A stretch of 64,000 bases of DNA from the NCBI RefSeq assembly GCF_014385005.1, contig NZ_JACRSZ010000018.1, positions 1 through 64,000 of the forward strand, in the 5' to 3' direction. This DNA comes from Jingyaoa shaoxingensis. Its GTDB lineage: Bacteria > Bacillota > Clostridia > Lachnospirales > Lachnospiraceae. Both the position numbers and the translations under genes were made by a program. The notes under the pieces were generated by a model. It made no database searches and was not told the origin of the DNA. It saw only the letters and a list, made by a program, of their open reading frames with translations. Positions 32,955 to 41,301 of the stretch are shown here, in pieces (position 1 is the stretch's first letter; every line of letters starts with the position of its first letter).

Positions 32955-32999
32955 ATAACTATTCAGGTTCCACTGTCTGCGAAGGTACTGAACAGATAC
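32955..32999 (-). repeat. dispersed inverted repeat (D)
   Basis: On the minus strand: GTATCTGTTCAGTACCTTCG at one end and CCTGAATAGTTAT at the other, 45 bp in all. It starts 31 nt before spoIIAA, in the region where that operon's promoter or leader should be. Confidence 0.75.
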
Positions 33000-33003
33000 A
33001 AAA

Positions 33004-33056
33004 AAGGAACCGCTGCATTACTGCAGCAGTCCCCACACTCAGAGGTTCCTCTTTTG
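33004..33056 (-). terminator. terminator after the zinc-ribbon/TPR gene
   Basis: Minus-strand stem AGGAACC / GGTTCCT enclosing an inner GCTGCA...TGCAGC hairpin and followed by TTTTTT. It directly abuts repeat D. Confidence 0.8.
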
Positions 33057-33064
33057 TTTAAGTT

Positions 33065-34708
33065 TTAATAAATCTGTATCCAGTTTCCACTCTCATCGTA
33101 ATAACCGGATGTGGTATCACTGTAGCCGTTATCCTGACCAGTTCCATCAGTATAGTCGGATACATCCACAGTACCACCGTCCTGACTGGCTGAAGTATCC
33201 TGTGAATCCGTACTGTTCTGTGCATCTGTCTCTGCGCTATCTGTCGTACTGTCCGTGGTGCTGTCCTTCTTGCCGCCCGTACTCTTACCTGACTTGGCTG
33301 CCGTCAGAACAGAACTGTCTGTGATATACGGTGAAAGCAATTCTTCGTACTGTGGAAAACGAACAATGATCTCTGCAAAGGTCTTGTCCGCATTCTCGGT
33401 ATCATTCAGATTGTAATAAGAGAATGCCAGATAATACCATGCGTCATACTGGCTGTTATCCGCTTCTGTTGCCTTTTTCAAGGCCTCCGCTGCCTTCTTA
33501 TAATCTCCTGAAGAATATGCGGTTGCTCCTTCACTGTACAGTGTGCTGTACATAGCCCCCTTAACATTGCTGGTCATCGTCTCATACAGAGTCTTGGCTT
33601 CCCCTTCCAGACTGTCTGCCTCAATATCCCCCAGAGTAGCACCCGCCGTATTCTGATCTCCTGCCAGGAATTCATTTGCCGCTTTCAAAAGGGTATCATA
33701 CCCATCTGCTTTATCCTGTGCATCCTGCATTGTCTTATTGGCATCATCTACCTTTGCCTGGTAATCCTCAATCTCTTTTTCCAGACTGGTCACTTTTGCT
33801 GTCTCTGAAGCCAGCTTGGTATTGGCATCTGTTACAGACTTGCTTGCTTCCTGGTTAATCTTCCTGGTATTGGCCGGAATTCCAAGGAACCAGATCAGTG
33901 CTGCCCCCAGAGCAAATCCCATAAAAATATTCAGGAAAGTTGCCATGGCAGAACTGTCACGGAAAGTCGTCGGCTGGATAATCACATCGTTCCCATTCTT
34001 ATAGGAAACAGGTCCCAGCATACGTGGTTCTTTTTCTTCTCCGTCTACCATCTTACGGAACCGTTTGCCGCCTTTGTTCAGGTTGGTTCCCACACCGGTT
34101 GCTTCCTCGATCTCGTGAAGATACCGCAGTGTGGTAGTGTTTGTTGTATCAATCTGAGCAGCCTTCTTCAGAAGCTTTCTTGCCTTTTCATATTCCTGCT
34201 GCTTCATATATACCAGTGCCAGAAGATGATATGCCTTGATCAGGTTCGGATTCTGTGACAGAACCTTTTTCAGCTGAATCACAGCCATATCTTCATCATC
34301 CTGTTTGCAGTACAGCAGTGCCTGATTATATTTTTTGATCGTCTGGTTAATAGTATCCAGTTTATTCTTATTCGCCTGCAGTTTTGCAATATAAAAGTCT
34401 GCAGCATTATTTTCTTCTACGGTATTCTTGCTGATTACCCATTCACTTAATGCAGATACCACTTCCCCTGTCTCATAATAAACAAGTCCCAGCAGATTCC
34501 TGGCGTCAATATTTTCCTTGTTGAACTTCAGACTTCTCTTCAGACAGGAAATCGCTCCGGACAGATCCCTGACGCTTGCCTTTTCCAGTCCTTCATTATA
34601 GAGAAGATTCGATATCCTGACAATACGCTTCTGAAGTGTCACATCTGCTCCGCATCCGGTACAGTAATCAATGGCAGATAAAGGTGTCCCGCAGTAAATA
34701 CATCTCAT
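33065..34708 (-). CDS. zinc-ribbon, TPR and coiled-coil membrane protein
   Basis: 547 residues in a striking order: zinc ribbon with two CxxC knuckles (Cys3/Cys6 and Cys16/Cys19), cytoplasmic TPR repeats (about 28-200), one membrane helix (256-276), a coiled coil (about 285-335), a second TPR-like block outside (about 385-450), and a Ser/Thr/Asp-rich disordered tail ending GYYDESGNWIQIY. No enzyme domain. It could link a cytoplasmic partner to the cell surface, for example in division or sporulation; this is inference. ATG with GGGGG 8 nt upstream, 12 nt after the 48-residue ORF, in one unit with folC. Confidence 0.8.
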   Translation of the reverse strand: MRCIYCGTPLSAIDYCTGCGADVTLQKRIVRISNLLYNEGLEKASVRDLSGAISCLKRSLKFNKENIDARNLLGLVYYETGEVVSALSEWVISKNTVEENNAADFYIAKLQANKNKLDTINQTIKKYNQALLYCKQDDEDMAVIQLKKVLSQNPNLIKAYHLLALVYMKQQEYEKARKLLKKAAQIDTTNTTTLRYLHEIEEATGVGTNLNKGGKRFRKMVDGEEKEPRMLGPVSYKNGNDVIIQPTTFRDSSAMATFLNIFMGFALGAALIWFLGIPANTRKINQEASKSVTDANTKLASETAKVTSLEKEIEDYQAKVDDANKTMQDAQDKADGYDTLLKAANEFLAGDQNTAGATLGDIEADSLEGEAKTLYETMTSNVKGAMYSTLYSEGATAYSSGDYKKAAEALKKATEADNSQYDAWYYLAFSYYNLNDTENADKTFAEIIVRFPQYEELLSPYITDSSVLTAAKSGKSTGGKKDSTTDSTTDSAETDAQNSTDSQDTSASQDGGTVDVSDYTDGTGQDNGYSDTTSGYYDESGNWIQIY

Positions 34709-34720
34709 AGCGTGTCCCCC

Positions 34721-34867
34721 TTATCTTTTCTTGTTCTTTTCTTCCTGAATCATCTCTTTCAGAATATCAGTAACATCGGTAAAATCTCTTTTATAGATTG
34801 CATCTTCAGCTTCATTCACATCCAGGCTTGGATGAAACTTCTTCAGTTCCTCTTCGTAATTAATCAT
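34721..34867 (-). CDS. small protein, 48 residues
   Basis: A short frame in the gap between folC and the zinc-ribbon/TPR gene. It starts MINYEEELKKFHPSLDVN, is acidic, and ends with a Lys/Arg cluster (EEKNKKR). The ATG overlaps the end of folC by 8 nt (ATGATTAA) and AGAAGAAG precedes it, so it would be translated by coupling. The stop is followed at once by the ribosome site of the next gene. I recall no firm family; tight packing is the main argument that it is real. Confidence 0.65.
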   Translation of the reverse strand: MINYEEELKKFHPSLDVNEAEDAIYKRDFTDVTDILKEMIQEEKNKKR

Positions 34868-36164
34868 GCTTCTTCTCCTCTATCACTTTCTTCACTTCGC
34901 CTACCAGATACAGGGATCCAACGCAAAACAGAAGTCCGTCTCCCTTTTTCACCATAGCAGTGTCAAAAGCTTCTTCGATACTGCTGATGGCAGTGACAGG
35001 TACACTGGTAAACTTTCGGAAGACTGCTGCCAGTTCTTCTGCCGGAACAATTCTGCTTCCGTGAATCTCGGTAACGACCACTTCCTGAATACAGCCGGTG
35101 TCACAGATAGTATGTACCATTTTTTCATAATTCTTCTCAACTACTGCCGAAAACAGCATCACGATTCTTCTGCTGCTTCCTACCTGTCTGAGCGTACGTA
35201 CAAATTCATGGACGCCATCTTCATTGTGCGCACCGTCTACGATCACGCCTGGCAGTACTGTCTCCATTCTTCCCTGCCATCTGGTATCCCGGATTGCCTG
35301 AAGACGTGTCTCAAGACCGATCTCGTGCTGCGGATCAATCTCTTCCATTGCAAGAAGTGCCAGTGCACTGTTTCTCACCTGATACGGTGCAAGATATGGC
35401 ACGGTAATCACATGTCCCTGATAAAATGATTCATCAAACAGATAATCCACACTGTGGTCTGTAGATCCCTGTATACTCAGTTTTTCTTCATACAACGGAA
35501 CCGCTTTCGCATTCTCTTCTTCTGCCTTTTGCAGAATCACTTTCTCTGCGCGCTTTTCTCTTCCATCATACACAATCGGTATACCCTGTTTGATAATGCC
35601 TGCCTTTTCTCCTGCAATCTCTTCGATGGTATCTCCAAGAATCTCTGTATGATCCAGACTGATAGATGTAATCACTGTTACAACCGGTTTTTCTACTATA
35701 TTCGTAGCATCCAGTCTGCCGCCCAGCCCTGTCTCCAGAATGAGATACTCTACCTGTGCTTTCTCAAAGATCACCATACCAATGGCAAAAAGCAGTTCAA
35801 AATATGCCGGATGATAAAAGCCATCCTTCTGCATCTCTTCTACCAGCTTCATTACCCGTTCATACGCATCCAGAAAAATTTCATCACTGACCGGTTCATT
35901 ATTAATCTGAAAACGCTCATTGATCTTAACCAGATGAGGGGATGTAAATAATCCGGTCCTCTTTCCACCTTCTGTCAGCATCGAAGATAAAAATGCACAG
36001 ACAGAGCCTTTTCCGTTTGTACCAGCCACGTGAATCACTTTCATGTGACGTTCCGGATGCCCCAGTCGTCGAATCAGTTCCATGGTATTCTCTGGTTTGT
36101 TCTTTGATGTAAACTTCGGTACACTATTAATATAAGCTTCCGCTTCTTTGTATGTCATATTCAT
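34860..36164 (-). CDS. folC: folylpolyglutamate synthase / dihydrofolate synthase
   Basis: 434 residues, Mur-ligase-like. P-loop GTNGKGSVCAF (about 48-58), the folate-family motif TSPHLVKINERFQIN, and the DHTEILGDT ATPase region are intact. It adds glutamates to folates in the cytoplasm. Start with ATG 36164 (a second ATG two codons on); GGAAG lies upstream. A clear promoter precedes it. A second FolC-like gene lies at 47454-48746; this copy keeps the canonical SPHL motif, so it is the better candidate for the housekeeping enzyme. Confidence 0.94.
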   Translation of the reverse strand: MNMTYKEAEAYINSVPKFTSKNKPENTMELIRRLGHPERHMKVIHVAGTNGKGSVCAFLSSMLTEGGKRTGLFTSPHLVKINERFQINNEPVSDEIFLDAYERVMKLVEEMQKDGFYHPAYFELLFAIGMVIFEKAQVEYLILETGLGGRLDATNIVEKPVVTVITSISLDHTEILGDTIEEIAGEKAGIIKQGIPIVYDGREKRAEKVILQKAEEENAKAVPLYEEKLSIQGSTDHSVDYLFDESFYQGHVITVPYLAPYQVRNSALALLAMEEIDPQHEIGLETRLQAIRDTRWQGRMETVLPGVIVDGAHNEDGVHEFVRTLRQVGSSRRIVMLFSAVVEKNYEKMVHTICDTGCIQEVVVTEIHGSRIVPAEELAAVFRKFTSVPVTAISSIEEAFDTAMVKKGDGLLFCVGSLYLVGEVKKVIEEKKHD

Positions 36165-36197
36165 TCATCTTCCAATCTCTTTAGTTGTTTCTTATCT

Positions 36198-36226
36198 ATC
36201 ATATATACTTCAAACTCTGAATGCAA
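36198..36226 (-). promoter_or_regulatory. promoter of the folC unit
   Basis: Minus strand TTGCAT (36226-36221), 17-nt spacer, TATGAT (36203-36198). Confidence 0.65.
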
Positions 36227-36267
36227 GTAAAATTTTTCGCACAATTCGCCATAAAAGCTCTGGCTAT

Positions 36268-36306
36268 GAAAATGATCCGGTAATAAAAATCTTCCGGATC
36301 ATTTTC
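36268..36306. terminator. bidirectional-type terminator after the solute-binding protein gene
   Basis: Perfect 13-bp stem GAAAATGATCCGG / CCGGATCATTTTC with a 13-nt loop, 4 nt after the stop. Confidence 0.8.
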
Positions 36307-36309
36307 ATT

Positions 36310-37089
36310 TTATTCAGTTATATCTTCTGTGGACTCTTCTTCCGTCTCTTCTCCCAGATATTTTTCCACCATTTTATCCAACTCCCCTGTCTCCTTCATT
36401 GTTGCCAGTGCATCATTGATATCTGTCATCAGTTCTTCATCCTCTGCACTTGCTGTAATTACAAAGTTCTGCCCATCAGATATGCTGTCACAGATATACA
36501 GATTCTCCGACTGGCAGCAAAAATACCGGGCAGCTTTTTCATCTAAAATCAGGGCATCAATCTCTCCTTTTTCCAGAGCATTCACCGCATCACCTTCTTT
36601 TTCATATACAGTTGCAGTTTCCTGGCTGAGTTCTTCTGCCAGCGTTTCCCCCTGAAGTGTATCGGCAGCCCCGATCTTCTTTCCCTGTAGATCTTCCCTC
36701 TGAAATTCTTCTGTCGTCTGTTCTCCTGCCATAAGGATGGCATATTTTACATCCATATATCCATCTGAAAAAAGCATGGTATCTGTTTCTTCTTCCGGTT
36801 TTACCACTCTTCCCATGGCAATCCGTGTCTTGCCTGACTGTACGGCATCAAATATGGAATCAAAAGACATATTACAGATTTCAAGTTCCATTCCCAGTTC
36901 TTCTGCTATCATTCTGGCAATCTCCATGTCAATACCGACAATCTCCTGATCATCACAATATTCATAAGGCGGGAAGTCCGCACATGTTGCCACACTTAAT
37001 GTTCCTGTATAAGAAGCACGTGCCCCCGCCGGCATTGCTGCTGCCGCCAGAGCTGTCAATGTCAGAATCTTTTTACTTTTTTTCTGCAT
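36310..37089 (-). CDS. periplasmic-type amino-acid-binding protein (family 3)
   Basis: 259 residues: signal peptide (1-26, cut after ARA is likely), then a PBPb/SBP_bac_3 domain with VATCADFPPYEY and IVGIDMEIARMIAEELG. The usual lipobox cysteine is missing, so the protein would be secreted rather than lipid-anchored. No permease or ATPase gene is nearby. The ATG lies within the last codons of the YfhO gene (17-nt overlap) with AGGAGG 10 nt upstream. Ligand unknown. It may be a sensor or scavenger used by a transporter encoded elsewhere. Confidence 0.85.
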   Translation of the reverse strand: MQKKSKKILTLTALAAAAMPAGARASYTGTLSVATCADFPPYEYCDDQEIVGIDMEIARMIAEELGMELEICNMSFDSIFDAVQSGKTRIAMGRVVKPEEETDTMLFSDGYMDVKYAILMAGEQTTEEFQREDLQGKKIGAADTLQGETLAEELSQETATVYEKEGDAVNALEKGEIDALILDEKAARYFCCQSENLYICDSISDGQNFVITASAEDEELMTDINDALATMKETGELDKMVEKYLGEETEEESTEDITE

Positions 37090-39775
37090 ACTTTCTTTTC
37101 CTCCTTATAAACAGCGCTGCTGCAAAGATTCCAAGAGAAATCATGGAAATCACAATACTGATCCTGATTCCCGGCATTTCATACCGCAGTTCCACCGCAT
37201 GTGTCCCTGCTTTGAGATCCAGTCCCATATACATAATATTCACTTTTCGAATCGGCACCTTTTCTCCATCCACATAAGCACTCCAGCCATTCTGATACGG
37301 GATACTCAGAACCAACAGCTGATCTTTCTCTGCTTCTACCGTTCCGGATACTGTATTCAGTTCTTCTTTCACATTCTGCAGAGATGACGCCTTTCTCTGC
37401 TGTACATATTCATCCAGTTTCTCCATAGGCTGGCAATATACGGAAATATCATCCACTGTCATAGTACACTTCTTATTAAAACGGATAGTACAGTAGGTCT
37501 TTCCCTTTTCTGCATAACCCAGATTGAACAGATAATCCTCCTGCCTGGTATTATATGCATTCGCATCTCCATGATAGCAATACGAGATATCATAACTTCC
37601 ATCATCAGATTCAAAATAAAACCAGACTTTTCCGGCGCCTTTCATGCTCAGTGACTCCAGGTTAATATAGGTTTCTGACTGATCCAGTCCATCAAACCAT
37701 AACGTCATGGTTGCATTTTTCTTTTTTACCTGTATCTTACCACCATCGAAAGTGATTCCGTCACTGCATTCTATCTTCTTTACCGGCACTTTCTGCCCTG
37801 ATATAGTCAGTTCGCTAATATCTGCTGTCTGATCCTGCTCAGTCACTTCATCCACTACCGCGGCCTGAAGCATAGCTTCCTGCCTTGCTGCCGTATCCAA
37901 CTGCTCAAGCTCTTCTCTGGAAATCACCTTATCATATCCATAGCCCAGCGGAAGCACATTCTGATTCTCATAGATGGTATAATATACCTCGTCCCGCAGT
38001 ACTTCTTTTACTTTCTCATATCCATACGGGATCTCACTGTCAGAATCACTTTCAGGCACCTGATATTTGACGCATGCCAGTGCGTCCAGGAAACCTCTTG
38101 CATCAAATCCCCTTACTCTGACCAGGCTCCAGGAAGACAATCCCATTTCACGATAAAAATCAATCATAGCCTTTGCCAATGTACTGGAATAATAAACCAC
38201 ACCCTTATACCCCAGCATCATAGATGCCCCCTGCACATTAGACTGGCTCTTTCTGGAATAAGACCGGTAAAATCCGGTATCATCCAGTTCATCCAGTACT
38301 TTCAACGGAGTATTCGTTGCCTGCTCCACAACTTTCCCTCTGTTCGTAAACTCATATACCATTCCATCAAATCGAAAACGATATGCCCCAGTCACCCACA
38401 GAGAAATTACCACTGTCACAGGAATTGCACTCCTGCGAATCCATTGAGGTATGTTGATTCTTCTGTTCAGAAGCAGCAGAATCACCCAGGTTCCAAAAAG
38501 TCCCACACCAGCTGCTACAACCGAAAGTTCATACTTCTGGTGCAAAAGCATCTTCCCTATCCCCAGATACAGATATGGCTGCATGCATACAAAGCTGACT
38601 GCCAGATCACGTCCGGACAGATTTTTCAACTCTTCTGACATCTTTGCCGTAATCACCGCAATCAGCATGGCATAGGCATAACACCAGCGGTTATTCAGTG
38701 CCCCGAATCCGCTGAATACAAATCCGAATACCGGGATCATACAGAATAAAGTTCCCGTCAGAAATGCTGCTTTCAGGGTCTTATTTCCTTTGCGCAAAAA
38801 CAAAATCTCCACGCAGATATAAGACAATGGGATAAAGCCCAGCCACAGCCATCTGCCCGGTGAGATCTCTGCTGAAAGAAAGCTCTGGTAAAAGTTTTGA
38901 ATCCAGTTACTTCCGTAATTCCAAAGTGAGATTCTCTTTTCTACCGTCACTCCCGATCTGGACGATGTCAGGTAATCTGCAAAGGTATTAAAAAATGTAA
39001 TATTGGCAATTCCAATTCCCAGCAGATAAGAACCGATAATTGTTCTCATGCGTAGGAAAAATTCCCTGATACTCTTCTTCTCTTCTCCACAAAAAAAACG
39101 TATCAGGAAATACACTCCCATCAGGAGCGTATTCATATAAGTAAAATAATATCCACACCAGAGACTGACAGCTACAAAAACAGTACACAGATACCACCGC
39201 CTCTTCCGGTATATCTCTTCCATGGCAAGGAGTAATAGCGGAAGTGTTATCATTGGTATAATAAAATGGCTGTGACGCATACCGGCAAACAGACCATAAC
39301 CCGAAAAAACATATACCATACTTCCAATCAGACACTGCAATTTTGTATAACGGAAGTATCTTAAAAATGCAGTCAGGCTCAGCCCTGCCAAATAAAATCT
39401 CAGCACGATCAGGAATCCATATGCCAGTTCAATCTGACTCTCATCAAATAACAAATATAACCAGTACAATGGCTCCATATGAAGTGGTACAGAATCCCCC
39501 ATTCCAATGCGGAAATCATACATCCGAAAAGCCTGTTCTCCATTCAGGAGATTCTTTATCATCTCCTTCATGCTGGTAATAAAATAGGATGCCTTCGGCA
39601 CATACTGAGACGAAACATCTGTCGTCCAGCAGAAACTTTTCTGCTTCATTATAAACCATATAAAGACTCCTGTTGAAACCAGTGCAAACAGGAGCGTATA
39701 CCAGCCTATGTAACCTGCCGCTCTTTTTCTGTCTGTTCTATGCTGTTCTTTTTTATATTCTCTGTTTTCTGTCAT
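37073..39775 (-). CDS. YfhO family membrane protein
   Basis: 900 residues with about 13-14 membrane helices and a large extracytoplasmic domain before the last helix. The start pattern (TTDVSSQYVPKASYF, DFRIGMGDSVPLHM) and the C-terminal PYQNGWSAYVDGEKVP are YfhO hallmarks. YfhO proteins resemble GT-C glycosyltransferases and have been linked to sugar decoration of teichoic acids in other Firmicutes. Start at ATG 39775 with AAAGGA 7 nt upstream, 11 codons inside the longest frame. A consensus promoter lies 33 nt further upstream. Overlaps the following binding-protein gene by 17 nt. Confidence 0.9.
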   Translation of the reverse strand: MTENREYKKEQHRTDRKRAAGYIGWYTLLFALVSTGVFIWFIMKQKSFCWTTDVSSQYVPKASYFITSMKEMIKNLLNGEQAFRMYDFRIGMGDSVPLHMEPLYWLYLLFDESQIELAYGFLIVLRFYLAGLSLTAFLRYFRYTKLQCLIGSMVYVFSGYGLFAGMRHSHFIIPMITLPLLLLAMEEIYRKRRWYLCTVFVAVSLWCGYYFTYMNTLLMGVYFLIRFFCGEEKKSIREFFLRMRTIIGSYLLGIGIANITFFNTFADYLTSSRSGVTVEKRISLWNYGSNWIQNFYQSFLSAEISPGRWLWLGFIPLSYICVEILFLRKGNKTLKAAFLTGTLFCMIPVFGFVFSGFGALNNRWCYAYAMLIAVITAKMSEELKNLSGRDLAVSFVCMQPYLYLGIGKMLLHQKYELSVVAAGVGLFGTWVILLLLNRRINIPQWIRRSAIPVTVVISLWVTGAYRFRFDGMVYEFTNRGKVVEQATNTPLKVLDELDDTGFYRSYSRKSQSNVQGASMMLGYKGVVYYSSTLAKAMIDFYREMGLSSWSLVRVRGFDARGFLDALACVKYQVPESDSDSEIPYGYEKVKEVLRDEVYYTIYENQNVLPLGYGYDKVISREELEQLDTAARQEAMLQAAVVDEVTEQDQTADISELTISGQKVPVKKIECSDGITFDGGKIQVKKKNATMTLWFDGLDQSETYINLESLSMKGAGKVWFYFESDDGSYDISYCYHGDANAYNTRQEDYLFNLGYAEKGKTYCTIRFNKKCTMTVDDISVYCQPMEKLDEYVQQRKASSLQNVKEELNTVSGTVEAEKDQLLVLSIPYQNGWSAYVDGEKVPIRKVNIMYMGLDLKAGTHAVELRYEMPGIRISIVISMISLGIFAAALFIRRKRKYAEKK

Positions 39776-39808
39776 AAATTTTCCTTTATTTCTTCTATGT
39801 TTATTCAA

Positions 39809-39837
39809 ATTATATGAGAAAAAAAATAGTGTGTCAA
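39809..39837 (-). promoter_or_regulatory. promoter of yfhO-type gene
   Basis: Minus strand TTGACA (39837-39832), 17-nt spacer, TATAAT (39814-39809). It is back to back with the divergent L,D-transpeptidase promoter, the two -35 boxes 28 bp apart. Confidence 0.88.
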
Positions 39838-39865
39838 GGAAAGGTAACTTTCAATACTTTAGCAT

Positions 39866-39894
39866 TTGACATCTTTTTCCGCTGACAGTATAAT
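39866..39894 (+). promoter_or_regulatory. promoter of the L,D-transpeptidase gene
   Basis: Plus strand TTGACA (39866-39871), 17-nt spacer, TATAAT (39889-39894); both hexamers perfect. Confidence 0.9.
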
Positions 39895-39942
39895 AGACTA
39901 TATTTCTATATCATAAATTATTAATTAAGGAAAGGGAATGAC

Positions 39943-41226
39943 ATGAAACAGCATCTTAAACGGATTTTTCCGCTTCTCTGTCTTTTTCTGCTTCTCTGCT
40001 GTTCATCTGTAACAGCAGCATCTATACCAGGAAAAGTAACAGGCCTGAAGGCAACTGCAAAGGAAACTTCTATCAAACTCACATGGCATAAAACAGCAAA
40101 GGCATCTAAATATGCTATTTATCGTGTTGATAAGAACCATTCTAAAGCTGTCTTAGTAAAAAAGACTTCCTCTACTACTTATCGAACCAAAGGTGTGCTG
40201 GGTGTTACTTACTATTACAAGGTATGTGCCCTGAATTCTGCCAATCAAAGCGGTGCTTTTTCTTCTGTTGTTGGTGTGAGGCCAACAGCTGCCAGACCTG
40301 CTAAACCTAAGAATTTTACCGTAAAATCAAGGGGCAATAAATCCATCACTTTCAAATGGTCAAAAGTCAGCGGTAAAGCCAACGGTTATGTTATTGAACG
40401 TTACAATCCGACTACAAAAGCGTATGAAACAGTAAAAACCATCTCCTCCAAATCTCAGAGAGAAGCTACTGTTTCCCGGTTAACAGCAGATACTACTTAC
40501 AAATTCCGTATCAGAAGTTATCGTACCGTTTCGAACCAGAAAGTTTACAGTAATCCGTCTTCTACCGTTTCCGCAACGGCAATCGCACTTACCGATGAAG
40601 TGAAATCCATACGGAGACCATATTACACAACCAAATTAAAGAAGTCTGTAACGGTTACTTCGAACGGACGCAAAATTACACTGAAAAAAGGAACCCGCAT
40701 TCTGGCAACATCCAAGCATGGCCGCTATGTCAATGCTTATACCAGCTCCGGCAGCCGTATAAAAATCAGACGTTCTTCTCTGAAATATACCGGGCTTGAT
40801 TCTACCGCAGATTACAGTAAAAAGACAAAAGAACAATTTATCAATCTGCGTGGAATCTCAAGCAGAACCAGCCGTCTGATCTGGGTATCCCAGCGCACAT
40901 ACAGAACTAACATCTTTAAGGGATCTACCGGAAAATGGAAACTGGTAAAAAGTTATAAGTGTATCATCGGAAGATGGCAGAATCGTACCTCCGGAGGCAT
41001 TCATAGAATTCTCAGAAAAGTATATTATGGAAGTTATGGTGCTCCGTGTCTTACCTTTACCAGAGGACAGGGAACCTCCAGCTATCCAACCGGATGTGCT
41101 TTCCATCATTATGTTGACGGCAACCGCACTGGTGCCAAATCTCACGGTTGTGTCCGTATGAGCAGAAGTGCCTTAATCTATATGTATAATACCTGCCCAA
41201 CCGGAACTACTGTATTTGTATATTAA
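39943..41226 (+). CDS. secreted L,D-transpeptidase with two fibronectin type III domains
   Basis: 427 residues: signal peptide (1-27), two FN3-type domains (about 30-112 and 118-212), an SH3-like stretch, then a YkuD-type catalytic domain with HHYVDG and SHGCVRM; the nucleophile is Cys403. Such enzymes form 3-3 crosslinks in peptidoglycan or attach proteins to it. The protein is strikingly basic (runs of Lys/Arg throughout), which should favour binding to the anionic wall. No sortase signal or membrane anchor. Strong promoter and AAAGGGA site 7 nt before the ATG; single-gene unit closed by the hairpin at 41246. Confidence 0.88.
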   Translation: MKQHLKRIFPLLCLFLLLCCSSVTAASIPGKVTGLKATAKETSIKLTWHKTAKASKYAIYRVDKNHSKAVLVKKTSSTTYRTKGVLGVTYYYKVCALNSANQSGAFSSVVGVRPTAARPAKPKNFTVKSRGNKSITFKWSKVSGKANGYVIERYNPTTKAYETVKTISSKSQREATVSRLTADTTYKFRIRSYRTVSNQKVYSNPSSTVSATAIALTDEVKSIRRPYYTTKLKKSVTVTSNGRKITLKKGTRILATSKHGRYVNAYTSSGSRIKIRRSSLKYTGLDSTADYSKKTKEQFINLRGISSRTSRLIWVSQRTYRTNIFKGSTGKWKLVKSYKCIIGRWQNRTSGGIHRILRKVYYGSYGAPCLTFTRGQGTSSYPTGCAFHHYVDGNRTGAKSHGCVRMSRSALIYMYNTCPTGTTVFVY

Positions 41227-41245
41227 ATATCACTGATAACATCTA

Positions 41246-41275
41246 AAATAGCTGTCGCAACTCGACAGCTATTTT
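41246..41275. terminator. bidirectional terminator between L,D-transpeptidase and ppk
   Basis: Perfect 12-bp stem AAATAGCTGTCG / CGACAGCTATTT with a 5-nt loop and T-runs on both strands. Confidence 0.9.
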
Positions 41276-41301
41276 TAATATCAGATATGAAATAACTTCT
41301 T

